A DNA stretch of 64,000 bases from contig CP091737.1 of assembly GCA_022010055.1 (NCBI GenBank), positions 558,001 through 622,000 of the forward strand. The letters run 5' to 3'. Source of the stretch: Treponema sp. Lineage in GTDB: Bacteria > Spirochaetota > Spirochaetia > Treponematales > Treponemataceae. Under the pieces are notes generated by a model that had not been told where the DNA came from, made no database searches, and saw nothing but the letters and a program-made list of their open reading frames with translations. Position 1 is the stretch's first letter, and every line of letters begins with the position of its first letter. Shown in pieces: positions 7,347-17,217 of the stretch. The position numbers were made by a program, and so were the translations under genes.

Positions 7347-9880
7347 TTTTCTTCTCCTACAAGCCAGTTTACTTTTGCTTCTTCCAGAACAGCCGTGCCG
7401 TTGTCTTTGTTTGTTCTGTCAAGCTCGAAAGTTTTTACAAGGTAGTATCCGCCGCCTGCCGCGCCGCCTTTTATTTCAAGGTTGTTGTAAATTGCGTAGC
7501 CCGGATACATTCCGCACAGGTAATGCTTGTCGCCTGTTTTTATGATTGCATTTTTTGCCGGTTCTGAAAGGTTTTCAAAAGTTTCGGCGACCTGCGCGGC
7601 GTTTGTAACGTCAATTTCCTTAGAAAAACAGTGGACGGTTTCGTGCATGTTGCCGTTCGCGCTCATATTTGAGGTTGTGTCCGTGTTTCCGTTAAGGATA
7701 AATCTTATTCCCAGGGCGCTGTCGTCGCTTATAAAGTGGTCTGCGTAGTTTGTGTACGGCATTGTGATTTCTGCGCCAAGACCGGCGACTTTGGCGTTGT
7801 AGCCCAGTGTGCCGCTGATGTTGCCCTTTACGGTTTCTGAACCGACTTTATCCAGGTCGCTTGGCTTGTGCATGAGCGTAAGTTTTTTCTGCGAGCTTGC
7901 AATGTTCTTGTTGTATTCTCTGAACCACTGTTCTCGCGTTATTGCTCCAAATCCGCGCGCCTTGTGTTCAGTGTCATTTGCCGGGTCGTTTGATTTTCTT
8001 CCCTGCCCAAGGCTGTTTAATGAGACAACTTTGTAGAAATACATGATTCCGGATTTTGCGGTCGCATAGGAATCAACGTAATATTTTTTCTCCTTTGAAA
8101 CCGATTCAACCTTTTTGAATCCTGAATCCGCTTTTGTTGAACGGTAAATATCGTAGCCGCCGTCTGCGCCGCCAGCCGGTTCGTTCCATGTTATAAGAAC
8201 AGGATAAACTTCGTTTTTGTTTACAGTCCACAAAGACTCATCAAACGTTCCTTCCGCTTCGGTAACTTTTTTTATTATTGTGGCAAGACCCGCGGTTTTT
8301 GTCGCATACACATTTGCTGGCGCTTCTGGAACAGGCGCGACGATTTCGCTCTTTGCGCTTTCCTTGTCCACACCATTTTCGTTTACAGTTGTTATGGTAA
8401 AGAAATTGCCGCTTAAAAGAGATACTTCCGCATAAAGATTTCCGTTTCCGTCTGGTGTTCCGGTGATGGAACTTGCGTTTTCAACCATTGTGTCAAATAT
8501 TCCGGAAGTTTCCGTGTCTGCATAGATATTGTACTTAAAGTCAACCAAAGTTTCCGCCGTAAGGCTGTTTATTGCCGGCGACCAGACTATTTTTTTGTGT
8601 TTTTCATCTGAACCGTCATTAACTTCGATATATGTAGGCGCGCTTAAAAGGAATCCGTAAGCCGGATTTGCAGAATCTTTTCCGGTCTGGCTGAATGAGC
8701 TTTTGAGTTTTTCTTCGCCTTTTGTTTTTATGGTCTGAATAAAATAGTAGTAGTAAATTCCCGGTTTTACGCTGGAATCTGTGTAAAAAGATGAAGAATA
8801 ATCCATGCCGGATTTTATAAGCTTGTAGACAGAATCGTTTGAGCTTGTCCTGTACAGGTTGTAAGTCAACGTTCCGCCGTCAGACGGGGCTGAAAGGGCA
8901 TCCCATTTTACAGTTAAAGTTTTGCTGCTTGTTCCAAGACCGTTTTCTACACGGATATTTTCCGGACAGACTGGCGCTCCCGGCTGCAAAGAATATCCCA
9001 TTGCCGCGGCGCTTGCGCAGGATACTTTGTTGTTGCCGTTTATAACGTAGACTTTGTAGTAAAACTCCGTTCCCTGGTCAGTTTCGTCCATTGTGTCAAC
9101 ATATTCAGTTTCGTTTGCAAGAATTTCTTTAAGGGTATAGTAGTTTGCCTCTTCTCGTTCGCAGCGTTCAATTCTGTACTTCCACGCATCCGGAACGGCG
9201 TTCCATTTTATCGTTATTGAATCAGATGAAGTTCCTTTTGACGCTTCTATTTCTGTAACCGGATTTAGGAGAGTTCCATATTTTGAAGGGTCTGCATAGA
9301 CTTTTTTTCCGGTTTCATTGCCTTCCGCGTCCATTATCTTATGCTCTGAATAGTCCGGGAAATATTCGCTTTCCGTGTAGCCTTTCGGAGGGTTCTGCGC
9401 AAAAACGCGGTAATAGTACACATAGTTTAGCTCAAGGCTTGTGTATTTCGCTTCCTGAAGAATTGTGTCCGTGTATTTTGTGTTGTAAATGTTCGATGAA
9501 GTTAAAAGCTCAAAATCTGATTCCTTAGGCATTTCCCAAGTGCCGTCGGCATTTTTTTCTTTTACAACAGCGCGTTCCAGTTTGTAAGAATTTGCGTTTG
9601 GAACAGCTGACCAGCTTACTTCTATTACTCCGGAATGCAATCCTTGGGAAATAAAGATTTCTGTTGGCGCGGAAAGCTTCTCTATTTTTTCCGGCGGAGT
9701 AAGAAGGTCGTAAATGCTGGAATTGTTGCTGTTTGAGTTCATTGAAACATCAGTTTCAAAAAAGCTGGAGCAGGAAGACAATCCCAGACATCCTGCCAAA
9801 ATTACACCGCAAAGCAGGGCAGGAGTATTGAAGGATTTGATTTTTTTATTGTGTAAGGAAGAGTTTGTTGTGTGTTTCAT
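7343..9880 (-). CDS. Fibronectin type III repeat lipoprotein
   Basis: An 845-residue lipoprotein, signal ending LGLSSC. The body contains at least five fibronectin-III-like repeats with the family's ITW..P....Y.IYRS pattern (IEVSWSAVPNANSYKLER, IKWNAVPDAWKYRIER, ITWNEPAGGADGGYDIYRS and others). The final ~200 residues form a different domain carrying KLTLMHK and GNISGT. The start at 9880 is chosen because GGGAGGA lies just upstream, inside the last codons of the preceding gene; an upstream GTG at 9898 would begin within that site. FN3 repeats are usually spacers or binding modules on surface proteins, so a surface or periplasmic adhesin or carbohydrate-related role is inferred. It is the middle gene of a three-gene operon. 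Confidence 0.75.
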   Translation of the reverse strand: MKHTTNSSLHNKKIKSFNTPALLCGVILAGCLGLSSCSSFFETDVSMNSNSNNSSIYDLLTPPEKIEKLSAPTEIFISQGLHSGVIEVSWSAVPNANSYKLERAVVKEKNADGTWEMPKESDFELLTSSNIYNTKYTDTILQEAKYTSLELNYVYYYRVFAQNPPKGYTESEYFPDYSEHKIMDAEGNETGKKVYADPSKYGTLLNPVTEIEASKGTSSDSITIKWNAVPDAWKYRIERCEREEANYYTLKEILANETEYVDTMDETDQGTEFYYKVYVINGNNKVSCASAAAMGYSLQPGAPVCPENIRVENGLGTSSKTLTVKWDALSAPSDGGTLTYNLYRTSSNDSVYKLIKSGMDYSSSFYTDSSVKPGIYYYYFIQTIKTKGEEKLKSSFSQTGKDSANPAYGFLLSAPTYIEVNDGSDEKHKKIVWSPAINSLTAETLVDFKYNIYADTETSGIFDTMVENASSITGTPDGNGNLYAEVSLLSGNFFTITTVNENGVDKESAKSEIVAPVPEAPANVYATKTAGLATIIKKVTEAEGTFDESLWTVNKNEVYPVLITWNEPAGGADGGYDIYRSTKADSGFKKVESVSKEKKYYVDSYATAKSGIMYFYKVVSLNSLGQGRKSNDPANDTEHKARGFGAITREQWFREYNKNIASSQKKLTLMHKPSDLDKVGSETVKGNISGTLGYNAKVAGLGAEITMPYTNYADHFISDDSALGIRFILNGNTDTTSNMSANGNMHETVHCFSKEIDVTNAAQVAETFENLSEPAKNAIIKTGDKHYLCGMYPGYAIYNNLEIKGGAAGGGYYLVKTFELDRTNKDNGTAVLEEAKVNWLVGEEK

Positions 9881-9885
9881 TTTTT

Positions 9886-12800
9886 TTAGTCCTCCCACCA
9901 GCCGTCGTCAGGATTTTTGCCTTGATAGCCATTGCCGTTGATGTCTGCCGGAATCCATTTCTTAACTTCTTTTGCTTCGGAAATATCTATTCCATATGTT
10001 TTTGAGCCGTTGTGTTCAACTGTAACAGAGAATTGAGAGCCATTTGAAGCAAAATTTACTGTACCTGAGTAAGAAGATAATGGAATGTGAGTATTTTCAA
10101 TCGTAAGTGGAATAAGTTTTGATGAGTTAAAGCTTTTTTTGCCACTAGTACATAAGAAGTCTATCTTACTTTTCCAAAGGTTTCTCACACCCATGGTTGC
10201 ATTAGACTCATTTGGTGCTAAAATTTTTATAAACGCAGGAAGTTGAGTTATTGTTAAACTGTTGCTTGGAAGTTGATTCCAAGAGTGAATATAACTATTT
10301 ATTTTCATTTTAAGTTCATTCCATATGGCTGCATTATAACTAGAACTCCACCAAAAAGAACCTTCCGCACCATTTGTAGTGTTTCCTTCTGGAGTAATAT
10401 TAAATGCATCCGCAATTACAAGCATCGTCGCCTTTACAAGTTCCTCATCAGTTATCTGTCTGTAAGCATAAACAAAATCATCCTTGCTGAGTTCAGTGTA
10501 AATGGTTGTTTCACCAACAGTTCGGCTCCCTAAAATTGAATAGTAATGCTTTGCATCGCGCAAGACTTTTAACAGGCCGTTTGTATTAGTTGCGCCTTTA
10601 TTTTTTATTCCGTCTGGAGCAACTGTTATGCTGTATGCGTCTGTTGTTGTGTCAATATCCAAATCGTATGTTTGACAAATTTCTGTATTTGAAGTTGCAT
10701 TAAATGTTTCAGGGTTGATTTCTGCTACTTCCTGCCATCCGACAGATTTGTTTGTGTTCAGCATACGGATTTTTATAGAATCTGGTTTTTTCTTTCGTTC
10801 ATTTGTATCATAAATAGTAAAGTTGGCTGTTCTCCATGTAAATTTTTCTGCATAATAATTCGGGTCTGATTTTGTGTCGCTGCCTGCATATCTTGCCTGC
10901 GGTTTTTCAAAACTTAAAATATATCCCTTGTTTTCTTTTTCATCGTCAGAATCAGTTCTTTGAGACAAGAAATACTCGTAATATGGATCAATATCTATAG
11001 TTCCATCAAAATTATAATAAACTAAATAGTCATAGGCTTTGCACGGTTCTTCAGGAGGACATTCTGTGTATAAATCTGTGTTTTTGCCATCATAATCTTC
11101 GTATTGTATCCATTTAGAACCATCTTTTTCATTGTACCTGCGGTATAAAAGAATCGGAATTTTTGTTGTATTATATGGCGTTTTCCATGAAACTTTTACA
11201 TCTTTATTTGTCGTAGCCTTAGACGCTTCGATTGCTAAGCCGTAACCGAATGTTGCGCCTTTTTTTTCAACTTTTTTCAGGGAATCTTCTGTGTATGCTA
11301 TTGAATTAGATGTTCCTTTTATTTCATATGCCTCATCAAATTCAAAGTCTGATGAATCTTTAACTGGAATTACCGTGTATCCGTATGGTAAACCCCATGC
11401 AAGCTGGGCTTGCGCTGTTCTGTATTGGTCTTGGTAGTAACTCGCTGTAACCGGCTGATATTTGTCTGTGAATTTTAATGTGCCGGGTGTGTTTGAAACG
11501 CAACTTGCTGATGGTTCTGCATCTGCTCCTATAAGAGTAACAGAAAGATTTTCCTGATTGTTCTCATCTGAACAGTAGTATAAGTCGCCTTTGTCGTCTT
11601 CTGAGTCAAAGTAATCTTTTATATATTTTTTTCTGAAAACAAGGTAACCTTTTGCACCTTTGACTTTGTTCCATGTAAGAGTTATGGTTTTTCTGTCGCC
11701 TGTAATCTTAAGGTCAAGGTTTGCCGGTCCAAGAGTTGAAACTGGAATTTTTTTGTCGCATTTGTCAACATTGCTGTCTGCCGTTAAAACAAAATCTATG
11801 TCGCTTCCTGAAACAGACGCATCTGTCGCTCTGTCGGCAGGAGTTTCTTCCGTTGTTTCTCCATAAGGTTTTCTTATTTCGCACCAGAAAGTTTTTCCAT
11901 CGTCATCAGTTTTTATATTTTCTGATGGTATTGTAGTTTTTTCGTTATTAAAAGTGTATTCAGCTACATATTTTGTGCCATCAGCTTTCTGGACTGCATT
12001 CCATATAACTTTTATTGAATCATAAGATGGTTCAAAATATGGTTCTGGAGTTCCAAGGGTTTTAAATTCCATATTTTCATTTTCATCTTTTGCTGTTTCA
12101 TGGTTTTTTAATCCGTTGTCAGCATTTAATGTGTATTCAGTTCTGATGTCACCACTTTCTGCTTTATGTTCGTAAGTAAATTCTTTTTTGTTTTCAATTT
12201 GTTTTCCATCTTTGATAAAGTCAGATTCTTGGAATTCATATTCGCCTTGTGTTTCAGTTCCATTCTTATCCGTGTTTTTCCATGTTAATATATATTTGCA
12301 GTTTTTATCATAAATCCATGAAAGTTCGAATTTGTCTTTATAGCCGTCTTTTACATTAAAGCTTGAAACATCTGGAATCATGCTTTTGTCGTTTATTACA
12401 ATTACAGAACCCGGTGCGGAAACTTTTATATATTTATTGCTGTCGTCATTTTGACTGTCTTTTTGGCAGACTGCAACTTCATAAGTATATAGAAGATATG
12501 TGTTTTCTTCGTCTAACGGAGTGTAGGTATATTTCCATGGGAAAAAGTTGGTGTAAGAAGTTGAGTTTGGTTTTCTTATAATTGGGTCGCCTTCCGGCTT
12601 GTCTTGTTCTCCTGCTGCGATTTCTGCGTCTGTTGCTTTTCTCATTTTCTGGCGGGTTTCAGTAATTACGTAGTTGTATGGCTGGTCAAAATCGTCAAAT
12701 TTAAAATTCAATGTTACTGTAAAACTGTCGATTTTATTTTCGTCATCTTTATTTTCTTGATATGTTGAAGAAACCGAGACTGTCGGGCTGTTGATTAGCC

Positions 12801-14112
12801 AGCCTGTTTCTTCGCTGTATGATTCGTCTGAGGTTACGTTTTTCTTTCCGTTGTCGTCAATGAATGACTGTACGCGGTAGGAATATTTTTGTCCGCGGGA
12901 AACTGTCAGGTCATTCAGTGTGATTTTTGTTCCCGGAATGTAGTCCGGATAGTTCGGGTCTGTTTCTTTGACCTCTGATGGATATGTCACTTCAATTATT
13001 TTGATTTCGTTTCCTTCGCTGTCTGTTTTAGAAACGGCCAGGGATTCCCCGACTTTTATATTATTATTGGTTGCGCTTGCTTCTTCTGCAGGCTTTGTAA
13101 ATTGAATTGCAGTTTTTTCTAGTTTTGTGCTGCCACCTTCAGTTATTGTAGGAGCTTTTGTCCCTAAATATGTAATAATCGGCTCGTATGCGTTTTCCGG
13201 GGCGGATTCCAGTTTGCGGTAGATTTTAAAGTAGACTGGACGGGTTTCAAAGGCTGTTGCGCTCTTTATTTCCGCATATTTTGGAAGTTCCCACGAAAGG
13301 GTTACGGAGTCTTTTGATGTTCCTTTTGAAACTGAAAAGTTTTCCGGGGCCGCAGGAATCAGTGAATGCGCCGTTGACTGGTCTTCCTTGTCGCTGCTTT
13401 CCGTTGATTTTGAGTCTTGCGCGGATTTTGTATATGCTTTTATCTGGATTTTGTATTTTGTGTTCGGAGTAAGGTTTGTGAATGTGTATTTTGTATCTGC
13501 GGCTTCTTTTACGTCCATTGCAGAAATTGTTTCTTCCCTTAGAACTTGTGTTCCGTCTGCGTTGTAAAGGACTATCGTATAGTTCAGGCTGTCGTTAAGG
13601 TAAGTGTCTGTGGTGCAGTTTACGCCTTTGTACCAGCGTACTGTTATAGCGTCGCCTTTTGCATTCTGCTTAATGCTTGTGATTATAGGTGTCGCAAGGG
13701 TTGTGCCGAAGCAGATTTGACTGTATTGCTCAGAAACTTCTCCGTTTGTGTCAACGGATTGGATTTTGTAGTATTTTTTTACGTCCGGGTCTGCGCTTGT
13801 TGTGTAGCTGCAGGTTGCGTCTGGAGTCTGCTCAAGAAACGTAAAGTTTCCGGTCGCGGTGTCAGAATGGTATATATTGTAAAAAACCGCCGATTTTGCC
13901 GCTGTCCATTTAATCGTTATGCTTCTGAATCCGCCTTGTGTTGCGGTAAGGTTTGTTGGAGCGGCAACCCTTCCTGTTGAATAAGAGCCGCGGTTCTGAA
14001 AGGAAGGTGAATCCAGAAGCTCATTCTGGCAGGCGGAAAAACTTATTGCGCCAAAAAAAATAAGTACTGAAGCGGCGACTGTCCAAATAGCAAAGCCGTT
14101 GTTTTTTTTCAT
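9886..14112 (-). CDS. Giant fibronectin type III repeat lipoprotein
   Basis: A 1408-residue lipoprotein. The start at 14112 puts a proper signal (MKKNNGFAIWTVAASVLIFF..., lipobox FSAC) at the N-terminus after AGGGG; the longer start at 14172 would bury it. Repeats of the FN3 type run through most of the length, for example ITIKWTAAKSAVFYNIYHSD near residue 65, then TVRWYKG, TLSWELPKY, ITLTWNKVKGAKGYLVFRK and VSWKTPYNTT. Lys/Glu/Asp-rich loops are long and irregular. It shares the FN3 style but not the KLTLMHK end domain of its neighbour. It heads an operon of three related lipoproteins. No enzymatic domain is visible. Confidence 0.75.
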   Translation of the reverse strand: MKKNNGFAIWTVAASVLIFFGAISFSACQNELLDSPSFQNRGSYSTGRVAAPTNLTATQGGFRSITIKWTAAKSAVFYNIYHSDTATGNFTFLEQTPDATCSYTTSADPDVKKYYKIQSVDTNGEVSEQYSQICFGTTLATPIITSIKQNAKGDAITVRWYKGVNCTTDTYLNDSLNYTIVLYNADGTQVLREETISAMDVKEAADTKYTFTNLTPNTKYKIQIKAYTKSAQDSKSTESSDKEDQSTAHSLIPAAPENFSVSKGTSKDSVTLSWELPKYAEIKSATAFETRPVYFKIYRKLESAPENAYEPIITYLGTKAPTITEGGSTKLEKTAIQFTKPAEEASATNNNIKVGESLAVSKTDSEGNEIKIIEVTYPSEVKETDPNYPDYIPGTKITLNDLTVSRGQKYSYRVQSFIDDNGKKNVTSDESYSEETGWLINSPTVSVSSTYQENKDDENKIDSFTVTLNFKFDDFDQPYNYVITETRQKMRKATDAEIAAGEQDKPEGDPIIRKPNSTSYTNFFPWKYTYTPLDEENTYLLYTYEVAVCQKDSQNDDSNKYIKVSAPGSVIVINDKSMIPDVSSFNVKDGYKDKFELSWIYDKNCKYILTWKNTDKNGTETQGEYEFQESDFIKDGKQIENKKEFTYEHKAESGDIRTEYTLNADNGLKNHETAKDENENMEFKTLGTPEPYFEPSYDSIKVIWNAVQKADGTKYVAEYTFNNEKTTIPSENIKTDDDGKTFWCEIRKPYGETTEETPADRATDASVSGSDIDFVLTADSNVDKCDKKIPVSTLGPANLDLKITGDRKTITLTWNKVKGAKGYLVFRKKYIKDYFDSEDDKGDLYYCSDENNQENLSVTLIGADAEPSASCVSNTPGTLKFTDKYQPVTASYYQDQYRTAQAQLAWGLPYGYTVIPVKDSSDFEFDEAYEIKGTSNSIAYTEDSLKKVEKKGATFGYGLAIEASKATTNKDVKVSWKTPYNTTKIPILLYRRYNEKDGSKWIQYEDYDGKNTDLYTECPPEEPCKAYDYLVYYNFDGTIDIDPYYEYFLSQRTDSDDEKENKGYILSFEKPQARYAGSDTKSDPNYYAEKFTWRTANFTIYDTNERKKKPDSIKIRMLNTNKSVGWQEVAEINPETFNATSNTEICQTYDLDIDTTTDAYSITVAPDGIKNKGATNTNGLLKVLRDAKHYYSILGSRTVGETTIYTELSKDDFVYAYRQITDEELVKATMLVIADAFNITPEGNTTNGAEGSFWWSSSYNAAIWNELKMKINSYIHSWNQLPSNSLTITQLPAFIKILAPNESNATMGVRNLWKSKIDFLCTSGKKSFNSSKLIPLTIENTHIPLSSYSGTVNFASNGSQFSVTVEHNGSKTYGIDISEAKEVKKWIPADINGNGYQGKNPDDGWWED

Positions 14113-14309
14113 TTGTGATACCCCTGAAAAATGGTATTTATTTATGGTACATAAATTTAATGATTTAGACAATTAGAGTGAAAATTGGTTGCAGTCTGGA
14201 AGAAATTCGCGGGCGGAAAAATCAACTTGCCTCTAATTTTTTTACAAAAATCTTTAGAATTTTTGAGATTTATTTCTGTTTTCGAAATATTTTTGCGTTA
14301 ACTAGTTAT

Positions 14310-15145
14310 ATGAAAAACGAAAATAATATCTACCGCATAAAGCCGGTCGAGGAGCTCCGCTTCACAGACGACTTTATGTTCTGCCGCGTGATGAAAAACC
14401 CCGACCTCTGCAAGGGCGTCATCGAGCGGCTTCTTGGAATCAAGGTCGAGCGGATTGAGTATCCTGAGCTGCAGAAGGAAATCCGGCCTTACTACAGCGC
14501 TCACGGCGTCCGCATGGATGTCTACGTAAAGGACTCAGACAGAATCTTCGATATAGAAATGCAGACCTCTATTCCAAAAGATTTGCCTCGCCGCATGCGC
14601 TACTACCAGAGCATGATAGACATCGACTCCCTGATTGCCGGAAGCGACTATGCGACGCTAAAGGAAAGCTACGTTATCTTCCTCTGTACAAAAGACCCTT
14701 TCGGGCTGGGACTTCCGGTCTACACGTTCAGCACAGTTTGCAGGGAAAAGAACGATTTTACCCTGAACGACGGAATAAACAAGCTCTTTTTTAACGCGAG
14801 CGCCTTCGCGTCTGAAAAAAATCTTGAAATAAAGGGATTCTTGGGTTATCTTTGTAATGGAAAGCCTTCCGACTATCTCACAGAGGACATTGACCGGCGC
14901 GTCGAAAGGCTCAAAATCAATGAGATTTTCAGGAGCGACTATATGATGGATGCACTGCCACTTTATGACGCAAGGCAAGCCGGATTGAAGGAAGGAATGG
15001 CTCTAGGCGAAGCAAAGGACTTCTGGCTGGAGAACGAAATGCAAAATTTGAAACCGCGAAAAATTTTCTAAAGAAAAACATTTCTGCAGAGATAATCGCT
15101 GAATGCACAGGGCTTTCATTGGAAGAAGTGAAAAGATTGAAATGA
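14310..15145 (+). CDS. Rpn-family PD-(D/E)XK nuclease, frameshifted at C-terminus
   Basis: Member of the Rpn/'PD-(D/E)XK nuclease family transposase' group, proteins that promote RecA-independent recombination in Escherichia coli. The opening RFTDDFMFCRVMKN is the family hallmark. The nuclease core is visible as VRMDVYVKD followed by FDIEMQTS, giving D and ExQ catalytic positions. The start at 14310 fits the usual N-terminus; an in-frame codon at 14178 adds 44 unlikely residues. A frame change near 15025 hides the conserved tail ETAKNFLKKN...GLSLEEVKRLK, which ends at 15145. Codon choice is C-rich (GAC, CTC, ATC) compared with neighbours, a sign of transfer. A hairpin and a terminator follow. 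Confidence 0.8.
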
Positions 15146-15242
15146 GCGATACCAGTGGCTTGTTCATCAGAGGTATCGCCCGGTCTTATAATGACTGGCA
15201 GTCAGATACATTCCTTTTTCAGTCAAGGCATTGAATAATGAG

Positions 15243-15273
15243 CTTTCCGCTGTGCTATGCGGAAAGTTTTTTT
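15243..15273 (+). terminator. Rho-independent terminator
   Basis: CTTTCCGC (15243-15250) pairs with GCGGAAAG (15259-15266) and is followed by seven T. It ends the Rpn nuclease transcript and overlaps the stop codon of the convergent thrH gene. A second hairpin, GCGATACC with GGTATCGC, sits just after the nuclease stop codon (15146-15179). Confidence 0.75.
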
Positions 15274-15877
15274 ATTCTTCTACAACTTTTTTGATTGCGT
15301 CAAGAAGTTCTGAGTATTCTGTGAATGCCGGGTATTGCGGATAGTCTGCCTTGATTTTTTCTGTGGTGCGGAAAAGAAAGCCAGCCTTGGAAGCCTGAAT
15401 CATTCCCAAATCGTTGAATGAATCGCCGGAAGCGATTGTTTCAAATCCGCAGGACTGCAATGCCTTTACCGTTGTGTATTTTGATTTTTCACAGCGCATT
15501 TTGTAGCCTGTTATTTCTCCGCTTGGTGAAACTTCCAGCGTGTTGCAGAAAATAGTTGGAAGACCAAGTTTTTTCATCAAAGGCGCTGCGAACTGCTCGA
15601 ATGTGTCGCTCAGAATAATCGCCTGTGTAAAAGAACGCAGCTCATCCAGAAATTCCTTTGCGCCTGGAAGAGGATCGATTTTTGCTATTGTTTCCTGAAT
15701 TTCTTTAAGTCCTAATCCGTGTTCTTTTAAAATATTAATCCGGTATTTCATAAGTTTGTCGTAGTCCGGTTCGTCACGCGTTGTTTTTTTTAGCTCAGGA
15801 ATTCCTGTTGCTTCTGCGAATGCAATCCAGATTTCCGGCACAAGAACGCCTTCAAGGTCAAGACAAGTAATATACAT
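15272..15877 (-). CDS. thrH: ThrH-type phosphoserine phosphatase/homoserine phosphotransferase
   Basis: A 201-residue HAD-superfamily enzyme. The first motif reads CLDLEGVLVPEIW (nucleophile D7, with Glu at position 9 where most HADs have Asp), which is the signature of ThrH. Motif II is the Ser in AIILSDTFEQF, and motif III includes KY and GDSFND. ThrH dephosphorylates phosphoserine and can pass the phosphate to homoserine, linking serine and threonine synthesis. AAAGGA lies 7 bases before the ATG. It is transcribed alone, divergent from the deacetylase gene. Confidence 0.88.
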   Translation of the reverse strand: MYITCLDLEGVLVPEIWIAFAEATGIPELKKTTRDEPDYDKLMKYRINILKEHGLGLKEIQETIAKIDPLPGAKEFLDELRSFTQAIILSDTFEQFAAPLMKKLGLPTIFCNTLEVSPSGEITGYKMRCEKSKYTTVKALQSCGFETIASGDSFNDLGMIQASKAGFLFRTTEKIKADYPQYPAFTEYSELLDAIKKVVEE

Positions 15878-15994
15878 TTTTTATTCCTTTCTAAGGCCTC
15901 TGTGGATTCTTTGAAAATCCAATATTCAGCCTTTAAAATTGATTTTTATTAAGTATAGCGAAAAGACTAAGTTTTCACTAGAATATAAAGCGTT

Positions 15995-17176
15995 ATGCCG
16001 CAAAAAAAACGTCCGTCAGCAAGAAAAAAAACTTCCTCAAGAGCCCGGAAAAAGACCCGGAAAATTCTTCGCGGCAAAGTTCATTTGCCATTAAACCGCG
16101 TGATAACTCTTTGCGCGGCTATTGTCGGAATATGCACGGTTCTGCTTTTTGTGTTCACTTTTGCTGGAAACCGGGAAAATCTTCCGCATCAGGCTTCTTC
16201 TGAGTCTGTTGTGAAAAATTCAGCTGAAAAGATTGCCCGAAAAAAACCTGAAAAAAAACTTCCGGAGGTATCAAAATCGAATGAGGCGGATGCCGGCAGA
16301 ACCGGGAAAAAAATCCATGAACCGGAAAAAAAATACAAGCCGGCTCCTGAAAAGCCTGAAAAAAAAGAAAAAAATCTTTCGGCTCCGGCGGAAAATAAAA
16401 AAACTGCTGAAAAGAAGACAAATATTATAGAAGAAAGTAAAAAACAGGAAGAGAAGCGTCCTGTCAGTGATATTCCGAATTTTCCTGCCGCCAGAAACAA
16501 TGCGAAGCTTGCGTTTGTTTTTGATGACGGCGGACATAATATGCAGCAGCTTGAAAAATGTATTTCCCTTCCTTTTCCTGTTACTGTCGCCGTGCTTCCA
16601 AGGCTTGCTCATTCCGCGCAGGTTGCGGAAAGCGTTAGAAAGTCAGGAAATGAAGTTATTCTTCACCAGCCGATGCAGTCTGTAAATATGAAAGTGAATC
16701 CCGGAGTCGGCGCGATTACTCCAGATATGGATGAAGAAAAAATCCGTTCAACTGTGCTTGCGAATATTTACGAGATATGGCCGGTTTCCGGCATGAATAA
16801 CCACGAAGGTTCGCTTATAACCGCTGACGCTGAAAAAATTGCCACGGTTATGCAGATTTGTTCCCAGCAGGAAATTTATTTTTTGGACAGCCGCACAAAT
16901 TTGGATTCAAAGGTCAGGTATGTTTCAAGCGTCATGGGCTATCCGTATTACGAGCGCAATGTTTTTCTGGATAATACGAAAGACAGAAAGGAAATTCTTT
17001 CTGAAATTGAAAAAGGCGTTGAGTTTGCAAATAAAAATGGCGCCGCTATAATGATAGGTCATGTCTGGTCTGCGGAAATTCTTCCGGGAATTCTGCTGGA
17101 GGTTTATCCGCTTCTAAAAGCAAAAGGCTATGAGTTTACGACTGTTTCTGCCAGCGGCGCTTTAAAACGCGGTTAG
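15995..17176 (+). CDS. Divergent polysaccharide deacetylase (YibQ/DUF610-like)
   Basis: A 393-residue protein with a very basic N-terminus, one membrane anchor (about residues 35-57), a ~100-residue Lys/Glu/Pro linker and a C-terminal catalytic-type domain from about 168. The domain starts KLAFVFDDGGHN (D177, D178) and contains ILHQPMQ, PGVGAIT, NNHEGS, FLDSRT and a final GHVWSAE. These are hallmarks of the YibQ family, a divergent NodB-like polysaccharide deacetylase fold. It is probably an inner-membrane-anchored periplasmic enzyme acting on cell-wall or envelope glycan; the substrate is unknown. The long charged linker may span peptidoglycan. TAGAAT lies ten bases before the ATG, without a clear Shine-Dalgarno. 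Confidence 0.8.
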   Translation: MPQKKRPSARKKTSSRARKKTRKILRGKVHLPLNRVITLCAAIVGICTVLLFVFTFAGNRENLPHQASSESVVKNSAEKIARKKPEKKLPEVSKSNEADAGRTGKKIHEPEKKYKPAPEKPEKKEKNLSAPAENKKTAEKKTNIIEESKKQEEKRPVSDIPNFPAARNNAKLAFVFDDGGHNMQQLEKCISLPFPVTVAVLPRLAHSAQVAESVRKSGNEVILHQPMQSVNMKVNPGVGAITPDMDEEKIRSTVLANIYEIWPVSGMNNHEGSLITADAEKIATVMQICSQQEIYFLDSRTNLDSKVRYVSSVMGYPYYERNVFLDNTKDRKEILSEIEKGVEFANKNGAAIMIGHVWSAEILPGILLEVYPLLKAKGYEFTTVSASGALKRG

Positions 17177-17217
17177 GCTGAATATAAATGTTGAATATAA
17201 ATTATAGAAGGTAAAAT

